This document shows, in pieces, positions 18,472-25,907 of a DNA stretch of 64,000 nucleotides. Within the stretch, counting starts at the first letter, position 1. Each line of letters starts with the position of its first letter. The position numbers were made by a program, and so were the translations under genes. Below the pieces are notes generated by a model. That model worked only from the letters and a program-made list of their open reading frames with translations, was not told where the DNA came from and did no database searches. This stretch comes from Flavobacterium sp. CYK-55 (GTDB lineage: Bacteria; Bacteroidota; Bacteroidia; Flavobacteriales; Flavobacteriaceae). The stretch covers positions 17,920 to 81,919 of the forward strand of contig NZ_JAHCDK010000014.1 of assembly GCF_018413465.1 (NCBI RefSeq), given 5' to 3'.

Positions 18472-18486
18472 GGCTAATATAGTAAA
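18472..18486 (-). promoter_or_regulatory. susC promoter element identical to that of GH97
   Basis: GGCTAATATAGTAAA on the + strand reads TTTACTATATTAGCC on the - strand, placing TATATTAG as the probable -7 box 26-33 bases before the susC ATG at 18448. The same 15 bases occur at 8611-8625. No TTG lies at the -33 spacing here; a palindrome (18488-18499) occupies that region instead, which suggests activator-dependent transcription. Confidence 0.6.
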
Positions 18487-18487
18487 T

Positions 18488-18533
18488 TACAACGTTGTAG
18501 TGACTATTAAGCTCCTACAACATTACTACATCA
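18488..18533. promoter_or_regulatory. palindromic operator candidates upstream of susC
   Basis: TACAACGTTGTA (18488-18499) is a perfect 12-bp palindrome just upstream of the probable susC -7 box. CTACAAC at 18515-18521 repeats one half-site in inverted relation to GTTGTAG (18494-18500). CAACATTACTACATCA (18518-18533) has an inverted relative, TGATGTAGTGTTGATG, at 18622-18637. These are candidate sites for the adjacent LuxR-type regulator. Seen in sequence; binding is inferred. Confidence 0.45.
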
Positions 18534-18699
18534 TTTTTATTCTAAAAACAATTAAAATATTGTTTTTCAATAAATTAAAATGTTAATTAAAAATTAAAAG
18601 CACATCCCGAAAACAAGAGTATGATGTAGTGTTGATGAGCAAAGAATAGCTAAATTTTAAGGTCAAAATTTTAGTAACCCCGCAAAAAAAGACATCCAT

Positions 18700-21444
18700 T
18701 TATAAATTAATCATAAAGCGCGAAAGGTTTTCATCAACCGATAGATTGAGTTTCTTTCTGAGTCGATAGCGATGAAGCTCAACCCCGCGATATGATATGT
18801 TCATCAGCGGAGCAATCTCTTTTGAAGACAGATTCATTTTTAAGTATATACACAATTTGATGTCTTTTGAGGTTAGACTCGGATACAACTGTGTAAGCTT
18901 TTGTGCAAAATCTTTATGACTTTGCAACAGATTCTTCTCAAAACTTTGCCATTCATTCTGATTTAAAGCATTAACGCGAATAGCCTTTTTAATTTTGCTT
19001 TTGAGCTGATTGATATCGGTTTCTGAATCTAACACATACTCAATTCTGTCAATCATCTCAGATTGTTTGGCTATAGATAATGATTTCCCGGCCAACTCAG
19101 AGGCTTTAGATTGCACCTGCATTTCGAGTATGTTTTTTTCGTACTCCTGCATTTTAAGATTGCTCTCGGCTATGAGTTCAAGCTCAAGTATTTGCTGTTG
19201 GTGTTTGAGTTCTTCTTCTTTAAGTTTGAGTTTTTCAATATACCTGATTTTATTCCAACGGTAATACAGATAAAAAACAGTCGAAACCATTAAAATATAA
19301 ACCAAAATCATGAGTATCGAGAAATACCAAGGTCGGTCAACTCTAAACTCAAACTGCTTTAGTTCAACAAACTTTTCACCGTCATTGTAGTACACCTTGA
19401 GCAACTGATATCCGCTTCCGAGATTACTCAACGAAATCGCCCCGTTTTTGACAGGCCAGTAATGCTTTGCATCATTAAGGGTATAAAACAAGCCCAACCG
19501 ATTATAGCCAAAATAAGGCGAAATCACATCAACTTCTAGGGTTTGGTTATGCTTTAACGAAACCTCGCCTGACAAAGCATTGCCGTTGTAAAATGCCTCA
19601 ATTTGAACTTTCTGACTAGGCCTATGGGCATTGTTGGTTTTAAATGAAATAAAACCGTCGTCCAAATTCATCAGCAAAAGATTATCATACTTAAAAACCT
19701 TAGAATCTTGGTTGATGATTTTGCCTTCGTAATACTTTTCTGGAATCAGCTCCCAAATATACCGATCGGCAGCTTGGTGAATCTTATACAACAACTTGTC
19801 TTTTAATACAATAAAACTAGCCTGATCAATCGGAATCACCTCATCAATTCCCGAGAAATTTTCATTGAATATCTTGTTCTTTTCAAGTTGGTTGGCAATC
19901 GAATTATAGTGATACCAAACATTGTTGATATAAAAAAGAATCTCATTTTTAAAATTGATCATCTTTACCCCGTAATCGTTATCCATACCGTTGGCTTGGG
20001 TAATATTTTCAACCTTTTCAGAAGTAAAATCAGGGCTAAAAGTAATTCGGTATAAACTTCGGTAGTTATCAACCGCCCACAACTCGCCAGGCTTATTTTG
20101 CGCCAGGTTTTTGATGGGTTTGGTGAGCCCTCTGACAATTTTGTATTGGGCTAAATTCAGCGGAGCATCATAAACAACAATACCCGAGTAATTGGCCTGA
20201 TAAAACTTATTGTCATAATCACTCTTTAAAAACTTCCAACCGCCACTCACATGGTTCTTCTTGACGAGGGTTCCGTTTTGATACACAAAAGTTCCGTCAT
20301 TGTGTCCGATAACATAACCTTGATCTGCTTTACTCACCTCCCAAACCTGACCTTGCGAGCTGGGCAAAAGTTCAACTTTTTTGTTTTGGTACTTAAAAGC
20401 ACCGTGATTTGACCCCAGCAAATACCCCCCTGATATAGGCGCTAAACTATACACCGAGCCCAAAACGCCTGAATTGTCTGAAAAAATACTATACGGAGAA
20501 TTAATCTCAATATGCGAAATTCCATTGTCCATACCCAACCAAATATCGCGTTCTAAATCAAAGGTTATTGACAGTACCGAATTGTTTTTGAGCGAATTGC
20601 TTCGGTTTAGATTAAGATACGAACCATCGCGCATATCAACAATATATACCCCTTTAAAAGCAGTACCAATCACCAAACGGTTGGGGTCGGTAAATTTGGC
20701 CGTAATAATCAACTCATGCTTTAAGGTGGCATTTAATGGGTTCTGCCAAGGTACCAAACGCTGGTTCTGCTCTACAAAAACACCATTTTTTTGTGTGAAT
20801 ACAAAAGCCTGGCCACCTTGAACATCAATGCTGTGAATCACAGAGTTTTCAAGACCCGACCAGTTTTTCTTTTTCTCAAATTTACCGTTGTCGTATGTGT
20901 ATACACCATCGCGTATGGTTGCGGCAAACAAAGTGTCGCGCACCACAAAGCAATAAGACAATTGCATGGGCGCTCTAACCTTTTGGATTTTATTGTTTTG
21001 GTAAAAGTAAAGTTCGTTAAATGACTGAAAGACAATTTTATTTTTAAACTCAAAAATCTTCCAAATCTCTTCATTGATTGATAAACCGGTGAATAGTTTT
21101 TTGTCTTTGGTTAGCGAACTGTACTGCATTTTTCCGGCTTTGCGCTGCCAATAACCAAACTCGTTGTACGAGCCGGTGTAAACCTTATCGCGGTGTGCAA
21201 AAACCGATCGCAAGATTGTTTTATTGGGCAAGACATACTTTTCCCAACGCACCCCATTGTATCGCAATAAATAATGATTGTTGGCAAAATATAAGGCATG
21301 GTCATCGGCTTGAGTCATACTCCAGACTTGATTATCGCCATAGTAGTTTGATTTGCTGAAGTTCTCAACAAAGGGCAACAATTCCTGAGCATTGACTAAG
21401 CTTGTCAACAAGCCAATCAAACCATAAAAAAATATCTTTTTCAC
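18700..21444 (-). CDS. membrane-spanning glycan sensor / LuxR-type regulator (triple-tyrosine family)
   Basis: The 914-residue protein has a signal peptide (KKIFFYGLIGLLTSLVNAQ) and a periplasmic beta-propeller-like sensor (about 25-600, with repeated DxxxNxxWxxT-like blades such as FDLERDIWLGMDNGISHIE). A Y_Y_Y domain (about 620-700) is followed by a transmembrane helix (706-730), a coiled coil (about 733-800) and a C-terminal LuxR-type helix-turn-helix (about 857-905, LSSKEIAPLMNIS). No histidine kinase domain is present, so it would signal directly to DNA, like SusR-type one-component sensors. The open frame begins with TTG at 21495, but that TTG is the -33 element; GTG at 21444 restores a normal signal peptide. 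Confidence 0.87.
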   Translation of the reverse strand: MKKIFFYGLIGLLTSLVNAQELLPFVENFSKSNYYGDNQVWSMTQADDHALYFANNHYLLRYNGVRWEKYVLPNKTILRSVFAHRDKVYTGSYNEFGYWQRKAGKMQYSSLTKDKKLFTGLSINEEIWKIFEFKNKIVFQSFNELYFYQNNKIQKVRAPMQLSYCFVVRDTLFAATIRDGVYTYDNGKFEKKKNWSGLENSVIHSIDVQGGQAFVFTQKNGVFVEQNQRLVPWQNPLNATLKHELIITAKFTDPNRLVIGTAFKGVYIVDMRDGSYLNLNRSNSLKNNSVLSITFDLERDIWLGMDNGISHIEINSPYSIFSDNSGVLGSVYSLAPISGGYLLGSNHGAFKYQNKKVELLPSSQGQVWEVSKADQGYVIGHNDGTFVYQNGTLVKKNHVSGGWKFLKSDYDNKFYQANYSGIVVYDAPLNLAQYKIVRGLTKPIKNLAQNKPGELWAVDNYRSLYRITFSPDFTSEKVENITQANGMDNDYGVKMINFKNEILFYINNVWYHYNSIANQLEKNKIFNENFSGIDEVIPIDQASFIVLKDKLLYKIHQAADRYIWELIPEKYYEGKIINQDSKVFKYDNLLLMNLDDGFISFKTNNAHRPSQKVQIEAFYNGNALSGEVSLKHNQTLEVDVISPYFGYNRLGLFYTLNDAKHYWPVKNGAISLSNLGSGYQLLKVYYNDGEKFVELKQFEFRVDRPWYFSILMILVYILMVSTVFYLYYRWNKIRYIEKLKLKEEELKHQQQILELELIAESNLKMQEYEKNILEMQVQSKASELAGKSLSIAKQSEMIDRIEYVLDSETDINQLKSKIKKAIRVNALNQNEWQSFEKNLLQSHKDFAQKLTQLYPSLTSKDIKLCIYLKMNLSSKEIAPLMNISYRGVELHRYRLRKKLNLSVDENLSRFMINL

Positions 21445-21463
21445 ACCGAGCGCTTTTGCATCC

Positions 21464-21495
21464 CAAATGTAAAAAAGATATTGAATTTTGTTCAA
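21464..21495 (-). promoter_or_regulatory. promoter of the sensor/regulator gene
   Basis: On the - strand, TTG (21493-21495) and TACATTTG (21464-21471, an exact TAnnTTTG box) are 21 bp apart. The expected start of transcription lies about 13-15 nt before the GTG at 21444, which supports that start codon. Confidence 0.65.
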
Positions 21496-21505
21496 TTATA
21501 AACAA

Positions 21506-22711
21506 CTATTTGCCTTCAACGTATGCTTGCAAATAAGCAAATCGCTCAGTAAGTCTTCCGTTTTCGGTTACCTTGGCACGCGCCAAAATACCGTCTTGAT
21601 CACCGTTAAAAAAAGCCGGAATCACGTGTTGCATAAACATTTCACCAAAGCCTTCGCTGGCGTCTTTGGGCAATTCACACGGCAAATTGTCAATAGACAT
21701 CACTATGATGGCACCCGGGTGCATATACGGAACCTCAGCATGCTCTGAGGGCAAATACCCAAAAAACGGTTCAGCTATAGTTGAAGCCTTTAAAGTACAG
21801 GCAATCGGGCCGTCATCTACATCACATGAGATGTCAGCCACAACTTTAATTTTATTGTTGGACGCATTGAGCATTTCACGGCTTAGAATTTCAGGACCAT
21901 CAGCCCCAAAAAAATGTCCGGCCATAAAAATATCAGCCACTTGAGTAAAACGCTCAAAGTTTGAGGTGTAATCGGTTGGGTTTTTATAAAAATCTTGCTT
22001 TTGGGCAGGTGCGCCATCTTTGCGGCGGTAATAATCGGTAACATCAATTTGCGTGTATACCGGTTGTGCAAAGTTTTTGTTCAAGAAATCATCTACCGAA
22101 ACCTGCTTGGCCTTCATGCCATCGAGTATTTCTTTAGCGCCATTAGCCACTTTACCATGACCGGTTAAAACAATTTTGATGGGCGGAAAAATCAATCGGC
22201 GCAAACGCTGTATTAGATCGTCTTTGCTCTGAAGGGTCTCTGCTTTTGGAAGATTAAAAAGTTCAAACTTGACTCCAAACGCGCGCAATCCGTTGTAGGC
22301 TCCAACAATTCCGGCATAGCGACCAAAACCAATCAAACGCTTAAATTGAGCGTCTACAATGGTTTCGTGGTCATACAAATCAATATTCTTCTCTAAAATA
22401 GACTGCAACAACTTGCGGTTGTGCGCTTGCTTTTTGATGGTATGCGAAAAGAAAAAGTACTTTTTATTCGGAATCAGTGCCTCAATAGGCACTTCTTTAA
22501 CACCAAAAAGCACATCGCAATCGGTCATATCTTCAGTAACGAGTAACCCGGCTTGTTGGTACTGTTGATCAGTAAAAAAACGAATGTCTGAACTTTCTAC
22601 TTTAATTTGTGCTTCCGGATGTTCTTGCTGTAGGCGAGCCGCTTCTTCCGGGGTAAAAACAACCCGTCTATCGGGTGGTGTTTTTCTTTCTTTGATGATT
22701 CCGAATTTCAT
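21506..22711 (-). CDS. NAD(P)-dependent dehydrogenase of the alanine/saccharopine dehydrogenase family
   Basis: The 401-residue protein begins like alanine dehydrogenase, transhydrogenase and lysine-forming saccharopine dehydrogenase (MKFGIIKERKTPPDRRVVFT, where Arg/Lys residues bind the substrate). It has HTIKKQAHNRKLL and HETIVD in the first half, a Rossmann-like segment IKIVLTGHGKVANGAKEIL (about 175-193), and DISCDVDDGPI near the end, a motif of the LYS1-like group. Saccharopine-type lysine synthesis is not expected in flavobacteria, so the real substrate is uncertain; a general NAD-linked amino or imino acid dehydrogenase is the safest call. The ATG at 22711 is used rather than a TTG at 22720. 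Confidence 0.75.
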   Translation of the reverse strand: MKFGIIKERKTPPDRRVVFTPEEAARLQQEHPEAQIKVESSDIRFFTDQQYQQAGLLVTEDMTDCDVLFGVKEVPIEALIPNKKYFFFSHTIKKQAHNRKLLQSILEKNIDLYDHETIVDAQFKRLIGFGRYAGIVGAYNGLRAFGVKFELFNLPKAETLQSKDDLIQRLRRLIFPPIKIVLTGHGKVANGAKEILDGMKAKQVSVDDFLNKNFAQPVYTQIDVTDYYRRKDGAPAQKQDFYKNPTDYTSNFERFTQVADIFMAGHFFGADGPEILSREMLNASNNKIKVVADISCDVDDGPIACTLKASTIAEPFFGYLPSEHAEVPYMHPGAIIVMSIDNLPCELPKDASEGFGEMFMQHVIPAFFNGDQDGILARAKVTENGRLTERFAYLQAYVEGK

Positions 22712-22733
22712 TGTGGGCAAAATTTTTCAGCGC

Positions 22734-22767
22734 CAAATGTAAACCTTTACTACAACGTTTTCAAAAA
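22734..22767 (-). promoter_or_regulatory. promoter of the alanine/saccharopine dehydrogenase-like gene
   Basis: On the - strand, TTTTTG (22762-22767) and TACATTTG (22734-22741) are 20 bp apart, an exact Bacteroidota promoter. The leader to the ATG at 22711 is about 15-18 nt. Confidence 0.65.
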
Positions 22768-22881
22768 TATTTTACTAAAAATTCAGCAATCAAAATCATT
22801 GGGCTGAAGCACAAAAAACATCGTTAATAAAATGTTTATAACCCATTTTTAAAGCCCTTAAATACCCTAGCTTTGTTTGTA

Positions 22882-22889
22882 TATATTTG
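22882..22889 (+). promoter_or_regulatory. -7 box of the serine hydrolase gene
   Basis: TATATTTG matches TAnnTTTG exactly and lies 23 bases before the GTG at 22913. A TTG at 22877 upstream of it opens the same frame but would precede the transcription start. Confidence 0.5.
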
Positions 22890-22912
22890 TCAAAACCACT
22901 AATAACCACCCT

Positions 22913-24103
22913 GTGAAACTCATTTTTCTCTATATAAAACTCTTTTTTGTCGGTGCCGTTTTTATGACTTGTTCACGTCAAGAACGATCTGATTCAAACA
23001 CGCCGGAGCTCAGCCAGAGCGGTTTGCCAATGATGCGCTCATCAGCTGTGCGCTACGAAAGTTTAGACGAACACTATGTGCAAAGCAAGAAAAACTGTAT
23101 AGAGCAATACTGCAACAAATTTTGGAGCAACCCCAACAACAACCTGAGTTTTTTGGTAGCCAAAGACGGGCAAATCATCTATGAACGATACCAAGGCATG
23201 GGCTACCGCGAAAAAGACATTGCCATTACTTCAGAAACACCCCTGCATTTGGCCTCGGTAAGCAAAGTCTTAACGGCCACTGCCATCATGCTTTTGGTTG
23301 ATTACGGCAAGCTGGATTTAGACCAAAAAGTCAATACGATTATTGATAACTTTCCGTATCCTGAGATTACCGTGCGTACTTTGCTCAACCACAGAAGCGG
23401 ATTGCGCAACTATGCTTATTTTACCGAAGACAAAGGTGTTTGGGACCGCAAAAAAACCTTGACCAATCAGGACGTAGCCAATTTACTGGCCGAAAAAAAC
23501 ATACAGTTAGACTTTCCGACCAACAAGCGTTTTGCCTATTGCAACACCAACTATGCTTTACTGGCTTTGATCATTGAAAAAACATCGGGAGTTACCTATG
23601 CTCAGGCCATGCAAGAAATGATTTTCAAACCGCTGGGCATGAACCACACTTATGTTTTTGACTATGACAAAGACCGCGAAACCGCTATTCCGTCATACAA
23701 AGGCAACAACATTCGTTTGGCTTATGACTACCTTGATGCGGTATACGGCGATAAAAACATTTACTCTACCCCACGCGATTTGCTCAAATTTGACCTAGCG
23801 CGCAATGCTCCAACCTTTTTAAGCGAAAAACTGCGCAACCAAATTTTTAAAGGCTATAGCTACGAAACCAAAGGCACCAAAAACTACGGTTTGGGCACCC
23901 GTATGATTGAGTGGGAAGGCGGTCAGAAATTCTTTTTTCACAACGGTTGGTGGCACGGAAACACCTCGTCTTACATTAGTTTGCTCAAAGAAAACGTAAC
24001 CATCATTGCGCTGTCAAACAAGTACAACAAAAATGTATATACCGCCAAGAAAGTCGCTCCCGTTTTTGGCGATTATCCGTTTGATTTTGTGGATGAAGAG
24101 TAG
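22913..24103 (+). CDS. beta-lactamase-fold serine hydrolase, exported
   Basis: The 396-residue protein has an N-terminal hydrophobic signal (KLIFLYIKLFFVGAVFMTC) with a possible lipoprotein Cys20. It carries the class C/penicillin-binding fold motifs: SxxK as Ser115-Val-Ser-Lys118 (LASVSK), YxN as Tyr209-Cys-Asn211, and a late HNGWWHGN in place of the KTG box. Relatives are D-aminopeptidases, esterases and EstB-like hydrolases; true beta-lactamase activity is not implied. The GTG start was chosen because the upstream TTG lies before the promoter box. The stop codon TAG (24101-24103) is the first three bases of an 81-bp dispersed repeat, so the C terminus may have been set by that element. Confidence 0.85.
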   Translation: MKLIFLYIKLFFVGAVFMTCSRQERSDSNTPELSQSGLPMMRSSAVRYESLDEHYVQSKKNCIEQYCNKFWSNPNNNLSFLVAKDGQIIYERYQGMGYREKDIAITSETPLHLASVSKVLTATAIMLLVDYGKLDLDQKVNTIIDNFPYPEITVRTLLNHRSGLRNYAYFTEDKGVWDRKKTLTNQDVANLLAEKNIQLDFPTNKRFAYCNTNYALLALIIEKTSGVTYAQAMQEMIFKPLGMNHTYVFDYDKDRETAIPSYKGNNIRLAYDYLDAVYGDKNIYSTPRDLLKFDLARNAPTFLSEKLRNQIFKGYSYETKGTKNYGLGTRMIEWEGGQKFFFHNGWWHGNTSSYISLLKENVTIIALSNKYNKNVYTAKKVAPVFGDYPFDFVDEE

Positions 24104-24181
24104 ACACGGCTTTGCCCAAGAACACGCTGCGCTAGAGACACGGCTGCGCCTACAGACACGCTATACTACAGACCGCTGCGC
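24101..24181 (+). repeat. 81-bp dispersed repeat, copy A
   Basis: This stretch aligns without gaps to 28855-28935 at about 80% identity by eye, including an identical block CTGCGCTAGAGACACGGCT. Internally it is built from degenerate 16-18-nt subunits around AGACACGGCT-GCGC. The first three bases are the stop codon of the serine hydrolase gene. Confidence 0.75.
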
Positions 24182-24199
24182 TTTAAGATTGAAGATGTT

Positions 24200-24582
24200 T
24201 TGTATGTTCTGATTGGGCTAACCGCTATTAAAGAACTTGAAGGGAATTCAAAAATTACATTAATGAGTATTAATGACCTAGTAGCCTATCTTATTGGTTG
24301 GAGCACATTGTTTCTGAAATGCAACGAACTCGAACAACTTGCTCAAAATTTTTACAAACAGTACAAAAAAGGACAATTTTAAGACACTCCGAAAAACTTG
24401 ACCAAACGGCAACGGATATATTGGCACTCATAGAGCGTAAAAACAAACATGAAGCTATATGAATCTGCCCGGTATGAGACAACAGGACATTAGACAAAAT
24501 GATTCAAATAAATACATCTTCTCCTTACAAAAACGCGAAAGAAAAAATCTGAAAATGGATGAAACCAAAATCACTTGATTAA
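24200..24582 (+). pseudogene. decayed ClbS/DfsB family gene
   Basis: Three reading frames together give a recognisable ClbS/DfsB (DUF1706) four-helix protein. Frame 1 (24227-24382) encodes IKELEGNSKI, SINDLVAYLIGW and NELEQLAQNFYKQYKKGQF, with about 20 residues lost in the middle. A shifted frame (about 24383-24462) encodes SEKLDQTATDILALIE. Another shift gives LDKMIQINTSSPYKNAKEKI at about 24491-24550, then a TGA in place of a sense codon, then KWMKPKSLD and TAA. The start of the protein is missing, and the sequence next to the repeat at 24101-24181 replaces it. Functional relatives protect against colibactin or act as DinB-like proteins. Several lesions rule out sequencing error at a single site. 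Confidence 0.72.
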
Positions 24583-24948
24583 ACCAAATATCTTTCGGTT
24601 AACGCACCCCAACACGACAAATGTTTTGGGCAAGCCCCTATTCAGACCTTTGTGTTTTTTTAATTAGTTCTCCATAAAGTTACTTAATATTATGGCACCC
24701 TGTGGTTAGGTAAAAAACAATACTTCTTGCAGAAGCTACTCATTTAACCAACTCCTTTGTTCCGGCAAACCTATCTCTACACATTGTATTGAATAGACTT
24801 CACTGATTAACACAATATCGTTCAAGAATCAAGCTGTTTATGAAAAAAACTCCCGTTGTCTATAGTCCTATCAACCTTCTAAAACACTGACAACAAAAAC
24901 GATCGAACAAAAAACAAAAAAGAGGAGATATAATAATTAAATTTTAAT
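24583..24948. other. intergenic stretch with no recognised feature
   Basis: No open frame with coding character, hairpin terminator or repeat was recognised between the ClbS/DfsB remnant and the haem-operon promoter. It may hold further decayed sequence. Confidence 0.5.
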
Positions 24949-24980
24949 TTGGATTTATTCTAAATAATAACATATATTTG
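24949..24980 (+). promoter_or_regulatory. promoter of the haem-uptake operon
   Basis: TTG (24949-24951) and TATATTTG (24973-24980) are 21 bp apart, an exact Bacteroidota promoter. Transcription would start near 24987, just before the palindrome at 24991. Confidence 0.65.
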
Positions 24981-24990
24981 CATTGTTTAG

Positions 24991-25003
24991 AATTAGTCTA
25001 ATT
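24991..25003. promoter_or_regulatory. palindromic operator candidate of the haem operon
   Basis: AATTAGTCTAATT is a palindrome about one central base, lying directly after the -7 box and 13 bases before the ATG. Its core TTAG-n-CTAA resembles the centre of DtxR/IdeR-type iron boxes. A repressor bound here would block transcription, which fits iron control of a haem-uptake operon; the regulator is not identified. Confidence 0.5.
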
Positions 25004-25016
25004 TAATATAAATTAC

Positions 25017-25907
25017 ATGAAGAACTCCTTACTTATGATTTTGTTGCTAAGCCTTACAGTGCAAGCACAAAATACCCAAGACCAAAAAGCCATTAAATCT
25101 ATGTGTGGTTGCTATGAAATCAAATTCAATTTTACAGAAACATTTAGCTACCCTCAAGACACTACTCATTACAAACCATCTGCGGTAAAACATGAAACCG
25201 CTTTAGAATGGGCAGAACTTATTGAAGACGAACCTTACCGAAAATCAATTCAGCACTTACTCATTGTGGGCAAAGGAATGATTGTAAAACACTGGCGCGA
25301 AGATTGGCTGTTTGAGAACACAGCCTTTTATGAGTACAACGGATTCAATGATTGGAAATTCAAGACCAGAACAAAACAAAACGTAAAAGGACAATGGACA
25401 CAAAAAGTATATGAAGTAGACGACAAACCCCGATATGAAGGAACCGCAACATGGGTGCATACTGACGGAAGAACTTTTTGGCAAAATACTACCAATGCTC
25501 CGCTTCCGAGAAGAGAATATACTCAAAGAAGTGATTACAACATCACCAAAAGATTTAATGGATTAGAAATGGTTCAAAAGGGTTGGATACACAACCAAGA
25601 CAACGACAAAATCATCCGAGACAAAAAAGGAAACGATGTGCTTTTGGCTCAAGAAAAAGGATACAACACTTATACAAAAGTAGACGATTTGAAATGTGAA
25701 GCAGCGCAAAAGTGGTGGAAAGAAAACCAAGATTTTTGGAAAAAAGTCCGCACCAAATGGAATGCTGAATTTGCCAAAAACAAAGACCTTAAACTACTAG
25801 CAGAACTAGACGGAAAGCCTTTGCACATACATCTTCAAAAACTAGCATCAAACGCAAGCCAAGAACAAATCAACCAAGTCATTGATCGCTTTATTGTTGC
25901 AGAATAA
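25017..25907 (+). CDS. DUF6607 family exported protein of a haem-uptake operon
   Basis: The 296-residue protein has a signal peptide (MKNSLLMILLLSLTVQAQ) and a mature part rich in Trp and charged residues, including KSMCGCYEIKFNFTETF with a Cys-x-Cys pair, LIVGKGMIVKHWREDW, and TATWVHTDGRTFWQN. This pattern is that of DUF6607, usually found next to TonB-dependent receptors and HmuY-like proteins in Bacteroidota. The stop overlaps the start of the receptor gene (25907) by one base. The role is not established; context suggests an envelope component of haem or iron acquisition. Confidence 0.8.
   Translation: MKNSLLMILLLSLTVQAQNTQDQKAIKSMCGCYEIKFNFTETFSYPQDTTHYKPSAVKHETALEWAELIEDEPYRKSIQHLLIVGKGMIVKHWREDWLFENTAFYEYNGFNDWKFKTRTKQNVKGQWTQKVYEVDDKPRYEGTATWVHTDGRTFWQNTTNAPLPRREYTQRSDYNITKRFNGLEMVQKGWIHNQDNDKIIRDKKGNDVLLAQEKGYNTYTKVDDLKCEAAQKWWKENQDFWKKVRTKWNAEFAKNKDLKLLAELDGKPLHIHLQKLASNASQEQINQVIDRFIVAE

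Noticed and set aside
22913..24103. Beta-lactamase resistance gene
   Set aside because: SxxK and YxN are present, but the KTG box is replaced and the family is dominated by peptidases and esterases; resistance cannot be inferred.
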